The notes beneath the pieces are model-generated. The model was not told the origin of the DNA. It saw only the letters and a list, made by a program, of their open reading frames with translations, and made no database searches. From assembly GCA_941918925.1 (NCBI GenBank), contig OW799235.1, positions 34,399,201 to 34,463,200 of the forward strand: a stretch of 64,000 nucleotides of DNA, in the 5' to 3' direction. Shown here one piece after another: positions 47,520 through 58,840 of the stretch (position 1 is its first letter; each line of letters starts with the position of its first letter). The position numbers and the translations under genes were made by a program. This stretch comes from Phyto melanocephala. Its lineage: Eukaryota; Arthropoda; Insecta; Diptera; Rhinophoridae.

Positions 47520-47699
47520 TATATGATGTAATAATTTTCTAAATCATATTACTTTGAAGAACAGCCATGTCGCAGTTTTCATGAAAAGTAAACAATTATT
47601 GAAAACTTCAAACAAACTATTGGTTATCGTGAAAAATTCGCTTAAAAATAGTGATAACTAAATGTTTGTTTTTTTGTTTCGTAATGAAATAAAAATTTT

Positions 47700-48309
47700 A
47701 TAGCTCAAAAATATATTTATATTGCAAGTGCCACGCCTACTATTACTAAATCAACCATTTCTTATTCAAATAATCGTATAGACGTCAAAGTGTCTCTTGC
47801 AAAATTTGGGTACTCTAACTGTTATCGCTTCCCGAATATACAAATTTTAGTATTCAATTGCTATGAGAGCTGCCACGCCCACTATTTCTAATGTACCCAT
47901 TTTTTCTAGAAATGTTTATTTGGGTGTCAAAGTTGCTCTTGCAAAATTTTAGTACTCTAATTGATATCGTTTTCCAAATATACGAAATTTAGTATTTAAT
48001 TCATGTGGCCACGCCTACTATTGAAAGTCCGCTTATTTTTTACCCAAATGTTTGTGTGGATGTGAAAGTTTACCGTACTTAATTTGAAGACTCTAGCTGC
48101 ATTAACTTTCGTGATATATAATATTTAATACTTATTCTTTAATAGGGCGTGGCACCCCGCCCACTTACAATATCAAACCAAAGTATAGCCTATAGATCCT
48201 TCCAGACATACAGAAAGATTCTGTGAAAATTTCAAGGAAATCGGTCCAGCTGTTTAACCGTCTATAAAGCACAAACAAACATACAAACACACATTGATTT
48301 TTATATATA
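47700..48309 (+). repeat. Dispersed element with GCCACGCC modules
   Basis: Three to four modules of about 120-150 bp start with GCCACGCCTACTATT or GCCACGCCCACTATT (about 47730, 47872, 48008) and carry TTGCAAAATTT, AGTACTCTAA and CCAAATATACGAAATTTAGT-like sequence. The 3' end runs GTGAAAATTTCAAGGAAATC, GGTCCAGCTGTTTAACCG, CAAACATACAAACACACA and TTTTATATATAG. It belongs to the same broad group as the elements at 20230, 36230 and 63619. No coding capacity. Confidence 0.65.
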
Positions 48310-49520
48310 GAAAATATTATATAACCACCATGGTCATTTGAACAAAATATCAGTAGAACCGATAAATTGTAATTTTTTTTATTTATAAACTTTATCGTAA
48401 ACTAATATTTTCGCATTAAAATTGCAAAATTTAAAAATCACTATTTAAGATAAATGCATGTGATTAATTTTGATAAAAACTCTTGCCTATCAGCTGCAAA
48501 TAAAAGTTTTATCCAAATTAATCTACACGCTTTTGGAAATTTCTTTTGAAAAGTTTTGTATCTAACAGCTTGACCCTAAAACAACAAGTTTTTTTTTGTA
48601 TTCTCTGCTTGAAAAATATACATTTTGTGCGCCCATTAAGAATAGAATTCTAGTATTTTTGTATTGACATTTGTAAGACTGTTTAGATTAACTATCGAGC
48701 TTTCGACAAATATCTTGTGATTCCAAATGATAATTTGTAAATAATTTATAAATTCCCGCATTCAATTTGACAGCGGTATTTAGGAGAAGTTTAATCACAA
48801 TGACATTTTAACTAAAGCCAATAATATAAATAACCTTTTGGGTATCATATGCAAATGGGTGGGGTGTGAATAAATTTCGCTTTGTGTAAGTGAAGGCTTG
48901 TTTTTATTAATTTCAAGAAAGTCTATTATAAAATGCTGTCCACAAACTAACTCCCGCTGTGTTTATGCCGTTTAACATCTAGTTTTGAAGTAAAACAAAT
49001 TAGTTTTCTAATTAAACTTTCACTGATACCTTCTTAACGAAACAGCTGGATCCAATTATTTTAATTGTTTTTTAAAATGTTTTAAAACAAGCATTTCACG
49101 ATGGATAATGACAATTAATTAACGGAAACATTACTTTTAGCCGAAACACTATTCATAAAGATGCGCCTTAGGCAAGACCTAAACAGTTGATAAAATAGTA
49201 GTTTTAATGTTTAAATGAGATGATTTGATCACCTAACTCTATTATTGTTCAAATAGGCTTAATTATAGATATTTTGACATCATTTTAAATGGAGCTTTCT
49301 TGCTCCCGATTTAATAGAGTAAAAGAAATTTTTCATTTCATGTTTCCGCTTAACAAAACATAAATCTAACACATCTCAAACCACATCACACTAGACCGAC
49401 CTGCCAGTCTTCTTTCAACATAATTAACAGTTTTAAAAACGTATACTACCAACCTTTAAGTTTTTTTTTGTTTTTTATAATTTAAATAATTGCCGAAACC
49501 ACAAAAAAGCCTTTTCATTT
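48310..49520. other. Non-coding, no gene recognised
   Basis: This is where later exons of the minus-strand candidate at 49521-49787 should lie if it is spliced. A short open stretch near 49390-49450 (minus, VFKTVNYVERRLAGRSSVMW) was noted but lacks a supporting acceptor. Confidence 0.4.
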
Positions 49521-49787
49521 TTATGATGATATTTTATTAATTTGTTGTTGTTGTATGTGCGTATAAAGGTGTGTGTATTTTTTTGTATTGAAATTAAAAA
49601 CCAGTTGGTTACTTTTAAATAAGTCGCATTCTATTACACAAATTATATCTTTTATGGTTAATGCATTCTTTTCAACCTCAATTTGAAAGTTTTTTAAAAG
49701 GTTTATTACAAACCCATCATCGCAGGCCGTAGAAAGGATAAATAATGCAATAAGGATCAGATTTCCTGTACAACGTGTAAGTGGCAT
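49521..49787 (-). CDS. Candidate secreted or membrane protein, first exon
   Basis: The start at 49787 has a strong fly context (AACAAAATG). MPLTRCTGNLILIALFILST is a clear signal peptide, followed by DDGFVINLLKNFQIEVEKN and then TIKDIICVIECDLF before the composition becomes poor (a KKYTHLYTH tail that looks like read-through into an intron). A plausible donor (TTTAAAA|GTAACC) lies at about 49612. The layout, signal peptide then a short helix and a beta-strand-like segment, reminds me of the N-terminus of divergent ionotropic receptors, but no diagnostic residue is present. It would be a gene nested in the semaphorin intron, on the opposite strand. It could equally be a chance ORF. Confidence 0.35.
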   Translation of the reverse strand: MPLTRCTGNLILIALFILSTACDDGFVINLLKNFQIEVEKNALTIKDIICVIECDLFKSNQLVFNFNTKKYTHLYTHIQQQQINKISS

Positions 49788-50434
49788 TTTGTTATTTTGA
49801 CTGCCTTTCCTAACAGTATTTAATATTAAGTATGTTCGAGTACTTCCAAAATTAAAAAAAAATATCGTACGATTTTTTTAAGGGTAATTAACCTAAAAAA
49901 AACATTAAATCATTGACTTTTTGACTTTGACTTTTAAGAAGTCAAGGAAAAGAGTAAATGAAAATTAATAAACAGGCATTGATTTAATACTTGATTAAAT
50001 ACTTGTTTACCATAAGTACAGTGATACCACGATTATCCGTAATGTTCGGGACCGAAGGCATTCCGGATAAAAAAATTTCCGGACTAATTGAGTAACTACT
50101 TTGTATATTTTTTATATCAATTAAATAATAAATATTGTTGTATTTGAATAGCAAACAATTCATAAGAATTTTCTTTTAGCTAAATTCTTTATATTTTTTT
50201 ATTTTAGGATGTTAAAAAGAGCATTAATAATCCACATTAATGATATAACTTTTGAAAATTTTTTACAAATATCAAAATTGGTATATCATAGTCCGATATA
50301 TCATAAAAGACTATAGGGGAACGTTTATATACTTTTTCGTAAAGTCAAAAAAGTTCACACACTAACCGCGATGAAGTTTTGAAAACTTTAAGTTTTTTTT
50401 TTGGTTAAGAAAAATTAATAATATATTTATTTAA

Positions 50435-50643
50435 GGGGTACCCCGGTGGACTAATCAGTAGTGTGCTGGTCTGCTAGTTTGGATGTTTGCGGGTTCGATT
50501 CCCGCCAGAGACTCTGGTGTTGTCTGCTTCTCTTCTCTATTTTCTATTATATTCTTACTTTTCTATTTAGGTTTCACAATGGGATCAATAAAATGGACCC
50601 AAGTGAGCTGCACAACAGCTGCCTGTTCTACCTAACCTAACCA
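50435..50643 (+). mobile_element. tRNA-derived SINE
   Basis: The head contains an A-box-like stretch (ACTAATCAGTAGTGTGCTGG, about 50450-50470) and a perfect pol III B box, GGTTCGATTCC at 50492-50502, within GCGGGTTCGATTCCCGCC, an ideal T-arm hairpin. The body is CT-rich, then comes CAATGGGATCAATAAAATGG, and the tail is CCTAACCTAACC followed by A. Length about 205 bp. Without a full cloverleaf it is a SINE rather than a tRNA gene. Flanking duplications were not resolved. Confidence 0.75.
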
Positions 50644-51314
50644 AAAAATAGCTCAAGTAAGGAATTTCATTATTATTTAGAGATGGTAAGAGATTTTTCC
50701 GCAAACCAAAACGGATTTTTATTTTAACCTTTTTTTTAACAAAAAAAAAAAAAAAAAATAATAAATAAAAATGAATAAAAAACACCGTAAAAAATTATGA
50801 ATTTTTAATATTGCATTAAGAAGGCAAGTAATTGTTTGAACTAAGAACTGTATTTAGATTTATTCGAGAAACCAAAAATTTCCAGATATAAGTTTAAAAC
50901 TTATACCCCCAATTAGTAACGCTCGTTCGAACTCAAGAGCCATTTTAGCGATTTTAGCTAATATATTAATACCAAAATATCGGAAGAACTTGTATACGAG
51001 TTTATCTACGGAAAATGGTTTAACATATAGTTTTCAGACCACAGATTTTGCGACAACAACTTCGAAGTGTAATATCAATCATTTGAAGCCGTTATAAACT
51101 GCTTTATTAAGCATTGAAAAAAAGATGATTAAATAATTCGAAACCAACAAAGTTGTTCACGATATTTATCCTTTCTGTGAATCGCCTCGAACTTTAAATC
51201 TTTCATTTTTATCTTTCAATAACTAACTGACAATTTTTCTTGTTTCTGTTATACATATGTAACTTTGAGTAAAATAAAAAATAAAAAATTTTTAAATAAT
51301 TTTTTATACACCTG

Positions 51315-51444
51315 GGGGCAAATTATGGTATTCGAATGTGATCGAAATTTGAAAACTCTTATTAAAATATCTATACCTAAAGCACAGTGAACTCGATCGT
51401 TCGAGTACAATTTCGATCGTGATCGAATGCCGTAATTTGGTCCC
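51315..51444. mobile_element. Palindromic MITE, second full copy
   Basis: 130 bp starting GGGGCAAATTATGG and ending CCGTAATTTGGTCCC, closely similar throughout to the copy at 33099-33229. It includes CCTAAAGCACAG and GAACTCGATCGTTCGAG in the centre. It is nested in the pogo-like element. Confidence 0.8.
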
Positions 51445-51680
51445 TGTTTAGAAACACCTATTGGTGCGTAATTGACCTCATAGTACTATGGCAAAAAATT
51501 GGTTATACCCCTAATGTACATACAGGCTTCTGGCTCATCATATGCAAACAAGGGAATTCTCCATTTTCGTTTTTTTCACACTGTGCTCAAAAGTAATTTT
51601 AAAGAATTATGTTTATAAGTAATCCCGGATAATAGAGATAATCACGGTTAATCGAAAGACGATTAATCGAGGCTTCACTG

Positions 51681-52067
51681 TATTTATATACAAAATTTTT
51701 AAGTCAGAGAAATACTTTTGTAATTTGAGTTTTTTCTGCTTATTCTTATAAAAAAAATTATAAACAACTCTAATCAGATTTAACCATCTTCTGTCTTTAT
51801 TTAAAACTGTTTTGTTTTCCAACCATATTTCCAGAGAATGTCTTACACTTGAGATAAATAAATATGTACATGTAATCATGGTGTTAGGTGGTGTTAAAAA
51901 ATTTATTTCAACTCAACACCATTTATCATAATTTTGTGAATGTTTGTTTTTATGAATTTCTTTAGAAATCTTCTATAATTACCATAATTTATTTTAAACT
52001 CCATTCGTTACTAGTGGGTATTTTTAGTGCCCTATTTTTGCATTGAAATACATGTTTGCTCAAGCAG
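51681..52067. other. Non-coding, no gene recognised
   Basis: No supported feature. Confidence 0.45.
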
Positions 52068-52374
52068 CTAATACACGGCATGATTTTACATCTGACTTGA
52101 CAAATTCCACCCTGATAAATACAAACATGTCGTGTGTTACCTTTAAAACATTACTTCTGTAAAAAAATGTGTTGAGGCATCTGACAAAATTTCAATTAGA
52201 GCGCGTTCTATTTTCTTCTGTCAAAACATGTGACATCAACAGTTGGCAGAAATCTCTGCATCTGCAAAGCAGTCACCGACGGTTGCCTGTAAAAATACAA
52301 TTTTAACAGACATGTAGATTTACATATGTCTCGGAAAATTTAAAGTCAGTTGTAAAAAACATGCCGTGTATTAG
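52068..52374. mobile_element. MITE with CTAATACACGGCATG ends
   Basis: CTAATACACGGCATG at 52068 is mirrored by CATGCCGTGTATTAG ending at 52374, and similarity continues inwards (TTTTACATCTGAC against TTTTTTACAACTGAC). An internal CATGTCGTGTGTTA at about 52127 is another partial terminal copy. 307 bp; no coding capacity; no clear duplication. Confidence 0.65.
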
Positions 52375-52492
52375 GTACTTTAGGTATTCCTTAAAAAAAT
52401 TGTGCGAGCAATTACAGGAAAATGTTTTGAGAAAAAACAGCGTCTTTTGCTTGTGTCAATTGAATAACATGCATTTGCTTATGTTGCGTTTT

Positions 52493-53210
52493 TATACCCT
52501 TCACCTGTGGTGTACAAGGGTATATATAGCTTTGTCATTCCGTTTGTAATTTCTACAATTTTCATTTCCGACCCCATAAAGTATATATTTTCTGAAAGCT
52601 TATGAATAGAGGAGTCGATTAAGCCCTGACCGTCTGTCCGTCTGCCCGTCTGTCCGTGTGTTGGTTGAAATCAACTTTTAGAAGCAACTATATGTTCCTC
52701 AGATCTGTATATGGTATCAATCTTTTGGAAATATCCAGGAATGAATCGCTATTGAATTTCAGCACAATCGCCCCATAACTTTCTGAGATATGAGCAAAAA
52801 ACCACGACCACCTCGTTTTTTTTCACAATTACAACAACAACATACATACATAGATACATGTAAAAAACACACCAAACAAAAAAAATTACAAAAAAAAGAA
52901 ATATTAAAAATAAGAAAAAAATAATAAAAAAAACTACAAAAAAAAAATTTTAAAAAAATTTAAAAATTCTAAAAAAATTTTTTGAAAAAATTTAAAAAAA
53001 AATAATAAAATATAAATAATATATTAAATAAAATAAAATAAAATTTTTTTGGCTCAGCTGGGATTCGATGCCACATTTTTTCTAACGTGTACGTATGCAC
53101 GTATTTTATATGGGATGAATGGTGATACAAACAATTGTTATTGCATGACTACACGTTGTGAAGGGTATATAAGATTCGGCACGGCCGAATATAGCACTGT
53201 TACTTGTTTT
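52493..53210 (+). repeat. Dispersed repeat family A, complete copy with inverted core
   Basis: The head (TATACCCTTCACCTGTGGTG, CCGACCCCATAAAGTATATA, CCGTCTGTCCGTCTGCCCGT) and the 3' end (GAAGGGTATATAAGATTCGG, CCGAATATAGCACTGTTACT) are in the normal direction. Between them the core is reversed. After the CATACATACAT stretch comes an A-rich, not T-rich, tract, and the GGCTCAGCTGGGATTCGATG block (about 53050) is the complement of the same block at 29398 and 55235. The head is nearly identical to that of repeat B at 16723-17668. Confidence 0.85.
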
Positions 53211-53299
53211 CTGTGCCGGGGTCTATCTTAACCGTTTAAATTTTAAAAATTAAACAAACAGAAAAGTTTTAAAAGTGAATAAAATATTTATTTGGGGCG

Positions 53300-53850
53300 T
53301 TGAATGATGCCTGCTTATTATTTTTTGAATATTATTTTATGGAAACGCTGCCCACGACTACGACGTAGGTGGTCTATTTATGAGCTCAGCATTTCAGCCG
53401 CTATCTCACCAATGATAGCTGTGATGTTATCTTCCAGAGCTAGAATTATGAGCAGCTGTTACTTGGACGAAGAGGCTTCAATTATCCCCACAAAAAATAG
53501 TTCAGTGTGGACTGCTCCAAGACATGAGATTATTTGCTTACCAAACTCGTCTCTCTGCAGGTTCATGGTGTTACGTGCCGTGTGGCATGGGGATCCGCCT
53601 TGTTGCAACCACATATTTATCAAGTCTCAGTATGCACTCTTCACATACGTGTTGATGGATTTTTGTTTAATAAGGCCAAAATTTTGCGAAATTGGTCACT
53701 GGGTCACTGTCCGAATGGCTCGTTTGGTGGGTCGATTATGACAATCATTACGCGGAAGTAATTTTCTAACACATTTCTTACACAAAACGAATTTTCCCTA
53801 GATTAAAATGCTTTTTGTCCCTAAAGTGTCCTGTGCCACGGTTTCCAATT
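53300..53850 (-). pseudogene. mariner transposase relic, internally deleted
   Basis: From about 53850 the minus strand gives LCKKCVRKLLPRNDCHNRPT and KRAIRTVTQ (end of the N-terminal helix-turn-helix region). A large deletion follows, then LINMWLQQGGSPCHTARNTM. The family has QQDGA, so the second catalytic Asp is Gly. LQRDEFGKQIISCLGAVHTE then loses the RSCDLTPL segment before FFVGII. The end is well kept, EDNITAIIGEIAAEMLSS, stop, IDHLRRSRGQRFHKIIFKK and TAA at 53318-53320, the usual mariner C-terminus. It is a deletion derivative like the one at 16424-18046 but not the same deletion. Confidence 0.8.
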
Positions 53851-55234
53851 TTTTAATAAATTAAAATTTTTAACATATACTGACGCATCACAGATTACTT
53901 TCGGAATAATTTCAATAATATCCTCATTTTTATTTGACACTCTTTAGATTCCGTTTATTTTGCGTTATAAGTCCTCAGCACAAATACTTTCATATCTAAG
54001 GTGCCATTTAAATTTTTTTCCACACGCAAATCTTATGAAGCAACTATTTATGTTATGTCCTTAAAAATTGAAACATTAAATGCAACATTTTTTTAACAAT
54101 GTACGTACAAATGCCCAAATCAATCCCACTTGAGCCATTACAAGTGGCTACAATTTTTATTTTAATTCTTCTAAAGAAACAAAGTGCAAATTCAATTCCT
54201 GTTACTAAATTACAATTTCAAACTTATTCCTTGTAGTAAGAAAATATGAGAAAAATAAACAAATTAGTCAACGAATTTAATTAACTTAAAAACCAGGGAG
54301 TTAAATCGATGATATATACATCCAACCCGTAATCACCGATCAAAGAGTGCGGATGATGAAATCTTATCTAGTTTCGAAACTGCATTCCACTCGACTAGTG
54401 TCGGCAAAGCATACTTTTTCTGATTATTATTTCATTGTCTCAATTCAAAATTCTTTGTGAAATAAAGATTGATAAAAATGAACTCTAGCCTAAATAAAAA
54501 TTTAAATATTATTTTAATAAATTAAAATTTGTTTAAAAGCGGATACCATAGTTTTGTTTTAAATTAATAAAAACTTTCTTGTAAAATATTTATGAAGCCA
54601 AACAAGAATGAAAACGAATGTAACCCAAAATAAGTCACTTAACTCTACGGCGATTAGGAATTACGAATAATGTCTGTGCCAACTTTGAGTGAAGTCCGAA
54701 ATATATTTTAAATAATAAATCTAATAAATTTATATTTATTTTAAAACAGATACAATACATTTGTTTCAATTAATAAAAACTTAAAATGAACTTCTCAAAG
54801 TACATATAACGTACATATTAACAATATTTGTTTCTACCTTATTTTAATTTTTTACAAAAACCAGCGATGCTAGTTTTTACAAACTTTTCTTTATTTATTT
54901 GGGTGATTCACAAGGTGTCTTATCATGTAATATTTTCATATTGTTCTAAAATTTTACAATGGTTTAAAAATTTTGTTGTTGCTTTTCAAAGAAAAAGTGT
55001 CTTATAATAATAGAACTTTGTACGCTGTGTTTATTGTGCTGTCGTATTTAATAAGCAAAGACCTGTGCTAAACGGCCAAGCCAAGCCGCAATAGTTTTTG
55101 TAAGCCCTCGCCGTTCATTGAATAATTTTATCGGGGCGACATCCAAATTTAAGCGCAGTTGCTAATTTTTGATAACATATCACTGGCGGCGTCAAATAAG
55201 ATCGGCTAAGGACTCTGCTGTGTTTTGTTGAAAT
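53851..55234. other. Non-coding; one copy of a ~60-bp dispersed motif
   Basis: At 54331-54410 lies a sequence shared with 27495-27558 and 36131-36200. No coding or element signature was recognised otherwise. Confidence 0.45.
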
Positions 55235-55763
55235 ATCAAAAATATCGTAGTAGATCGGTATTGAAAATCAGAAACGTTGGTACATAAACAACTGAGATAT
55301 GAGCAAAAACCCACGACCACCTCGATTTTTTTTCACAAAACCAACATTACAACAACAACATACATTCATACAAACGTGTATACTGGTTAAAGTTAACGTG
55401 GCATCGAATCCCAGCTGAGCCAAAAAAAAAATTTTTATATTTTTTTTTTAATTTTTTTTTTATTTTTTTTAATTATATTAATTATATTTTAATTATTTTT
55501 TTTAATATTTTTTTATTTTTCATTTATATTTATTATTTATATATTAATTATTTTTTTTTTAATTTTTGTTCTTAATTTTTTTTTTAATTTTTTAACATAC
55601 ATACGTACATTTATAATTTAACATTGGGATGTTTTTTATATATGTATGTACGAATTTCATATGAGATGAATGGTGATACAAACTACTGTTATTGCATGAC
55701 TACACGTTGTGAAGGGTATATAAGATTCGGCACGGCCGAATATAGCGCTCTTACTTGTTTTTC
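55235..55763 (+). repeat. Dispersed repeat family A, head-truncated, core forward
   Basis: It begins inside the family near GTTGAAATATCAAAAATATC and continues with GAGCAAAAACCCACGACCAC, the CAACAACAACATACAT stretch, GGCATCGAATCCCAGCTGAG, a T-rich tract (55430-55600) and the standard 3' end (GAAGGGTATATAAGATTCGG, CTCTTACTTGTTTTT). The core orientation is as at 29398. The open frame at 55624 is its translation. Confidence 0.8.
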
Positions 55764-56451
55764 ACTTGTTTTTGGCATTATAAAAGAAAATATTTATTTT
55801 TATAATTGTTTTACATCAGCTGATTTAAATTCAAAATAGCACACTTAATTATGAGGGGTTGTTCACAATAGTCTAAATTGTTCATGCTATAATTATAGGA
55901 CATATAATTTTATGACACCATTGTCAATACCCCAATTGTTTGTTATGAGAGATTATAAGTGGGCTTTTTTTGACATTTTGAATTTAAACAAGTCAAAAAA
56001 ATAAAGTTAAGAAAATACTATTACAAGCAGAACGATAATTTATAAAAGTATGAGTATATATCGTTCACTAGCTAATAAAGTGGCATAATTTAACATTGAT
56101 ATTTTTACGATTGTTTTATATATGTAAATATTTGAAAAAATTATAAATTTGTTTATGTGTTCTAATACTAAAAATTTATAAACACAATATATACCATTTA
56201 TTAAACCTATTTAAAATTGTGCTCTTAATGCAGCCGGTGAGCGGTATGTTAATGCTAAGGTAAAATTAAATCAAAAATGCACTTGGCTTATAGAAAAATG
56301 AACTAATCACTGTTAAAAGGAAATGAAAGCATTCACTATGATAAATGGCGCCAATTGAACAGGAACATAAGTAAATAATTACAATACGTGATCAAAAGTA
56401 ATAAAGTTTACAGCAACTACAATTTGTTTGACATTATTTTATTAGATATAT
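55764..56451. other. Non-coding, no gene recognised
   Basis: No supported feature; may include the 3' end of the hAT relic that follows. Confidence 0.4.
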
Positions 56452-57600
56452 CTATACATATATGTCAAAGTTATAACAACAGGAGTCTTTAGATTTCAAT
56501 AAATCTTTGGTCCGAATGAGACTTGATACGGTATCAACATTAAGCCTATTTCTTTGTTTGGTTTTTATTAGATTTTGATACGAAAAAATCCTCTCTACAT
56601 TTGCAGAGGAGTGAGGAATAGTTAGAATTCCATTTGCAATTTTCCAAATGTCGGAAAACATATATTCGCCCAAAGGGGTTTTTAGTTTTAGCCACTTTAG
56701 ACCAAAAACTACAAATATTTTCATTTACCAAAGGCTTAAGCTCTTCAACATCCGCCAATGCCCTGTACTGAGAGTTTATATTTTCAAAATTTTGCCTTTC
56801 ATTTGGAAACATTTTTAACAGAAATGGTGCAATATTATTAGTTCTACCAGACAAAACGTTTAATAGAATAAAAGAACTTATGATCTTTAAAACGTATTGA
56901 AGAAATAAAAAAGGTAATTTTGAATACTGGATCAAAAAATCCGGATCTTATAAATTCGGTCCTTTCATTTCTTGAATCCCTTTCATAATCGTTTAACTTA
57001 AAATAGTACCTCAACGGCTCCTATTGCCCCAAAATTCTATTAACTACTTCCTCCCGTGAAAGCCACCTGGTTGCTGCATATTTATATATGACATGCAATC
57101 CAGTACCGAAATACTCTTGAAATGTTGTGAACTCCTCCCTTCTACTTGAGCTATTGCAAAAATGGAAATTTGTCTTTTATAAATTTATCAATTTCAATCG
57201 GTATTCCATATTTCGATGCAGCGGATGATGTTAAATTTAGTATGTGGCAAATGCAGCCGTTTGTAAAAATGTGAGGAACTTTTTCTTTAAACTTTGCTTG
57301 CACACCATTCAAGGGGCCCATCATGACCGAACAGTTGTCGGTTGTAATACCGATTATATTATTTAAAGGTATATTGCATAGCTCTAAAAATTTTAAAGTA
57401 CTTTCAAATATGTAACTTGATGAGCTGACATCTATTTTAATTAAACCTAAAAATCGATCACGACATTGTTCATTAAAAGTTCTAGTAACAATCACCAAGT
57501 TTTAGTTGATGCTTATATCAGTGCTCTCATCAAGCACTATCGAAAAATAATTCATTTTACAAAAATCAGAAATATCAGTAATATTTTATGTTAAACAAAA
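56452..57600 (-). pseudogene. hAT-family transposase relic
   Basis: On the minus strand the order is that of an hAT transposase. FSIVLDESTDIS lies near 57545-57510. The frame 57498-57151 has MVIVTRTFNEQCRDRFLGLI, IGITTDNCSVMMG (the second catalytic Asp region), FTNGCICHILNL and a PIEIDKFIKDKFPFLQ end. After a scrambled stretch come INSQYRALADVEELKPLVNE and, one frame over, WKIANGILTIPHSSANVERI followed by FSYQNLIKTKQRNRL, the C-terminal dimerisation block with the catalytic Glu (SANVERIFS). There are at least two frameshifts and several stops. No intact N-terminal BED finger was seen. Terminal repeats and 8-bp duplication were not found. Confidence 0.85.
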
Positions 57601-57779
57601 TAAGAAGACATAATAAGAACTAGAGTTGCCATTTTCATAAACTACAAGTGATGAAGGGGAAATACTAAAACAGATGAATTTTAAAAATCAATGGTTTTAA
57701 ATTTTAGACGTATCACTGAGAGTATCAAATCTTACAGAGGAGTAACACGGTATTTTTTCAAATGAAATAGTATCAAAAA

Positions 57780-57990
57780 AAGTACGATCGTAACAACTTT
57801 TCCATCACTGTTCTAAACACTATTCGTTGTTAGAGAGTGGTAAGTGGGTGTAATCACTAAACTGAAAAAAAATTAACATGCGTTTTACACGGCAATTTAA
57901 GCATCGAGCGCTATGAATTTATCGAAATGGGGATTTGAACCAGGCTCCTTTGGTTTAAAATTTTCATTCTCTAACCACTAGACCAGTACA
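57780..57990 (-). mobile_element. tRNA-like SINE or tRNA-derived relic
   Basis: On the minus strand GTACTGGTCTAGTGGTTAGA (about 57988-57969) holds an A box, and GGTTCAAATCC (57941-57931) a B box, about 35 bases apart, as in pol III genes. No anticodon stem or acceptor stem can be formed convincingly. A downstream body (CATAGCGCTCGATGCTTAAA and onwards) suggests a SINE. It does not share its body with the SINE at 50435. Confidence 0.5.
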
Positions 57991-58745
57991 ATATTATTGA
58001 AAATTGATATTTATAAGGCTTTTGTTTGAAACACAAAGAAATATTAAACGATGGGCGAATGGGTAGTCTGTTTAATTTCTACCACAGTCTCGTTACAACT
58101 AGTTATATGACTGGACCCAAACGTTATTAGTTAATAATTTTGCTACAGGGTATATAAATGCATGGAAGTGTATTTAACTGCAGTTAAATGAATGTACTTA
58201 CATATGTAAATAGTTGCACATATGTACATATGTTCATATTTATACATATTTTATATACATTTTGTAAAAAAGTGTGTATCACGTGTTGTGTTTTTAAATT
58301 TTTCGAAAGAGAAATAAAAAATTAATTGAAACAAATTTAAAATCAGCAACAATCTTTTAATATTTTATTACATTTTCTTAAATTTTTTATAAAATTTCGC
58401 TGACGTGACTTTAGCCTCGCAGACTTGCTGGCTGCAAAAATTCTGTTCAATTATTAAATACATATTTAAGTTTTCTAGTAGAACAAATGTGCTAAAATTG
58501 TTATTGTTTTTCACTTATTTTTTAGTTGTGTTTTTTTTTACTTTTATTTGATGAAACACTTAACGCTTTAAACGGAAAAAAATTGAATAAAATCAAAAAA
58601 AAAAAAAGAAGATAAGATGTGTACATGTATGTAAAAGATTTTATTGTTAAAAAAAATAAAATTAAACTTTAGTCATTTGGCAAATATTGATAAAAGTGTA
58701 TTTAGAAAAGAGTAATGAACTTTTTTTTCACTTTCAGCATATAAG
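57991..58745. other. Non-coding, no gene recognised
   Basis: TATGTACATA-type microsatellite at 58185-58260. No other feature. Confidence 0.45.
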
Positions 58746-58840
58746 ATGCTGGGGGCCACAGCATTTTTTTTTTCTTTAGTCTCTTCTACTACCTGTAATA
58801 TTTACTGCTTAGAAACAAAGTTTTTACAAATTCGAGCGTC

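Larger units (their letters stand above)
50019..51680. mobile_element. pogo-like element containing a SINE and a MITE
   Basis: CAGTGATACCACGATTATCC at 50019 and the inverted end CGATTAATCGAGGCTTCACT to 51680, flanked by TA (50017-50018, 51681-51682). Repeated subterminal words include ATTATCCGTAAT, CATTCCGGATAA, ATCCCGGATAATAG and GACGATTAATCGAGG. No transposase is recognisable. Within it lie a tRNA-derived SINE (50435-50643) and a palindromic MITE (51315-51444), so about 1.3 kb is original. Confidence 0.75.

Noticed and set aside
50435..50520. Functional tRNA gene
   Set aside because: The B box and T-arm are excellent, but acceptor and anticodon stems cannot be formed, and a SINE-like body and tail follow.
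50630..50643. Telomere-like CCTAA repeats
   Set aside because: Only two to three units, and they form the tail of the SINE.
57925..57990. Functional tRNA gene on the minus strand
   Set aside because: A and B boxes are present but the anticodon region (AATGAAAATTTTAAACCAAA) does not fold into an arm.
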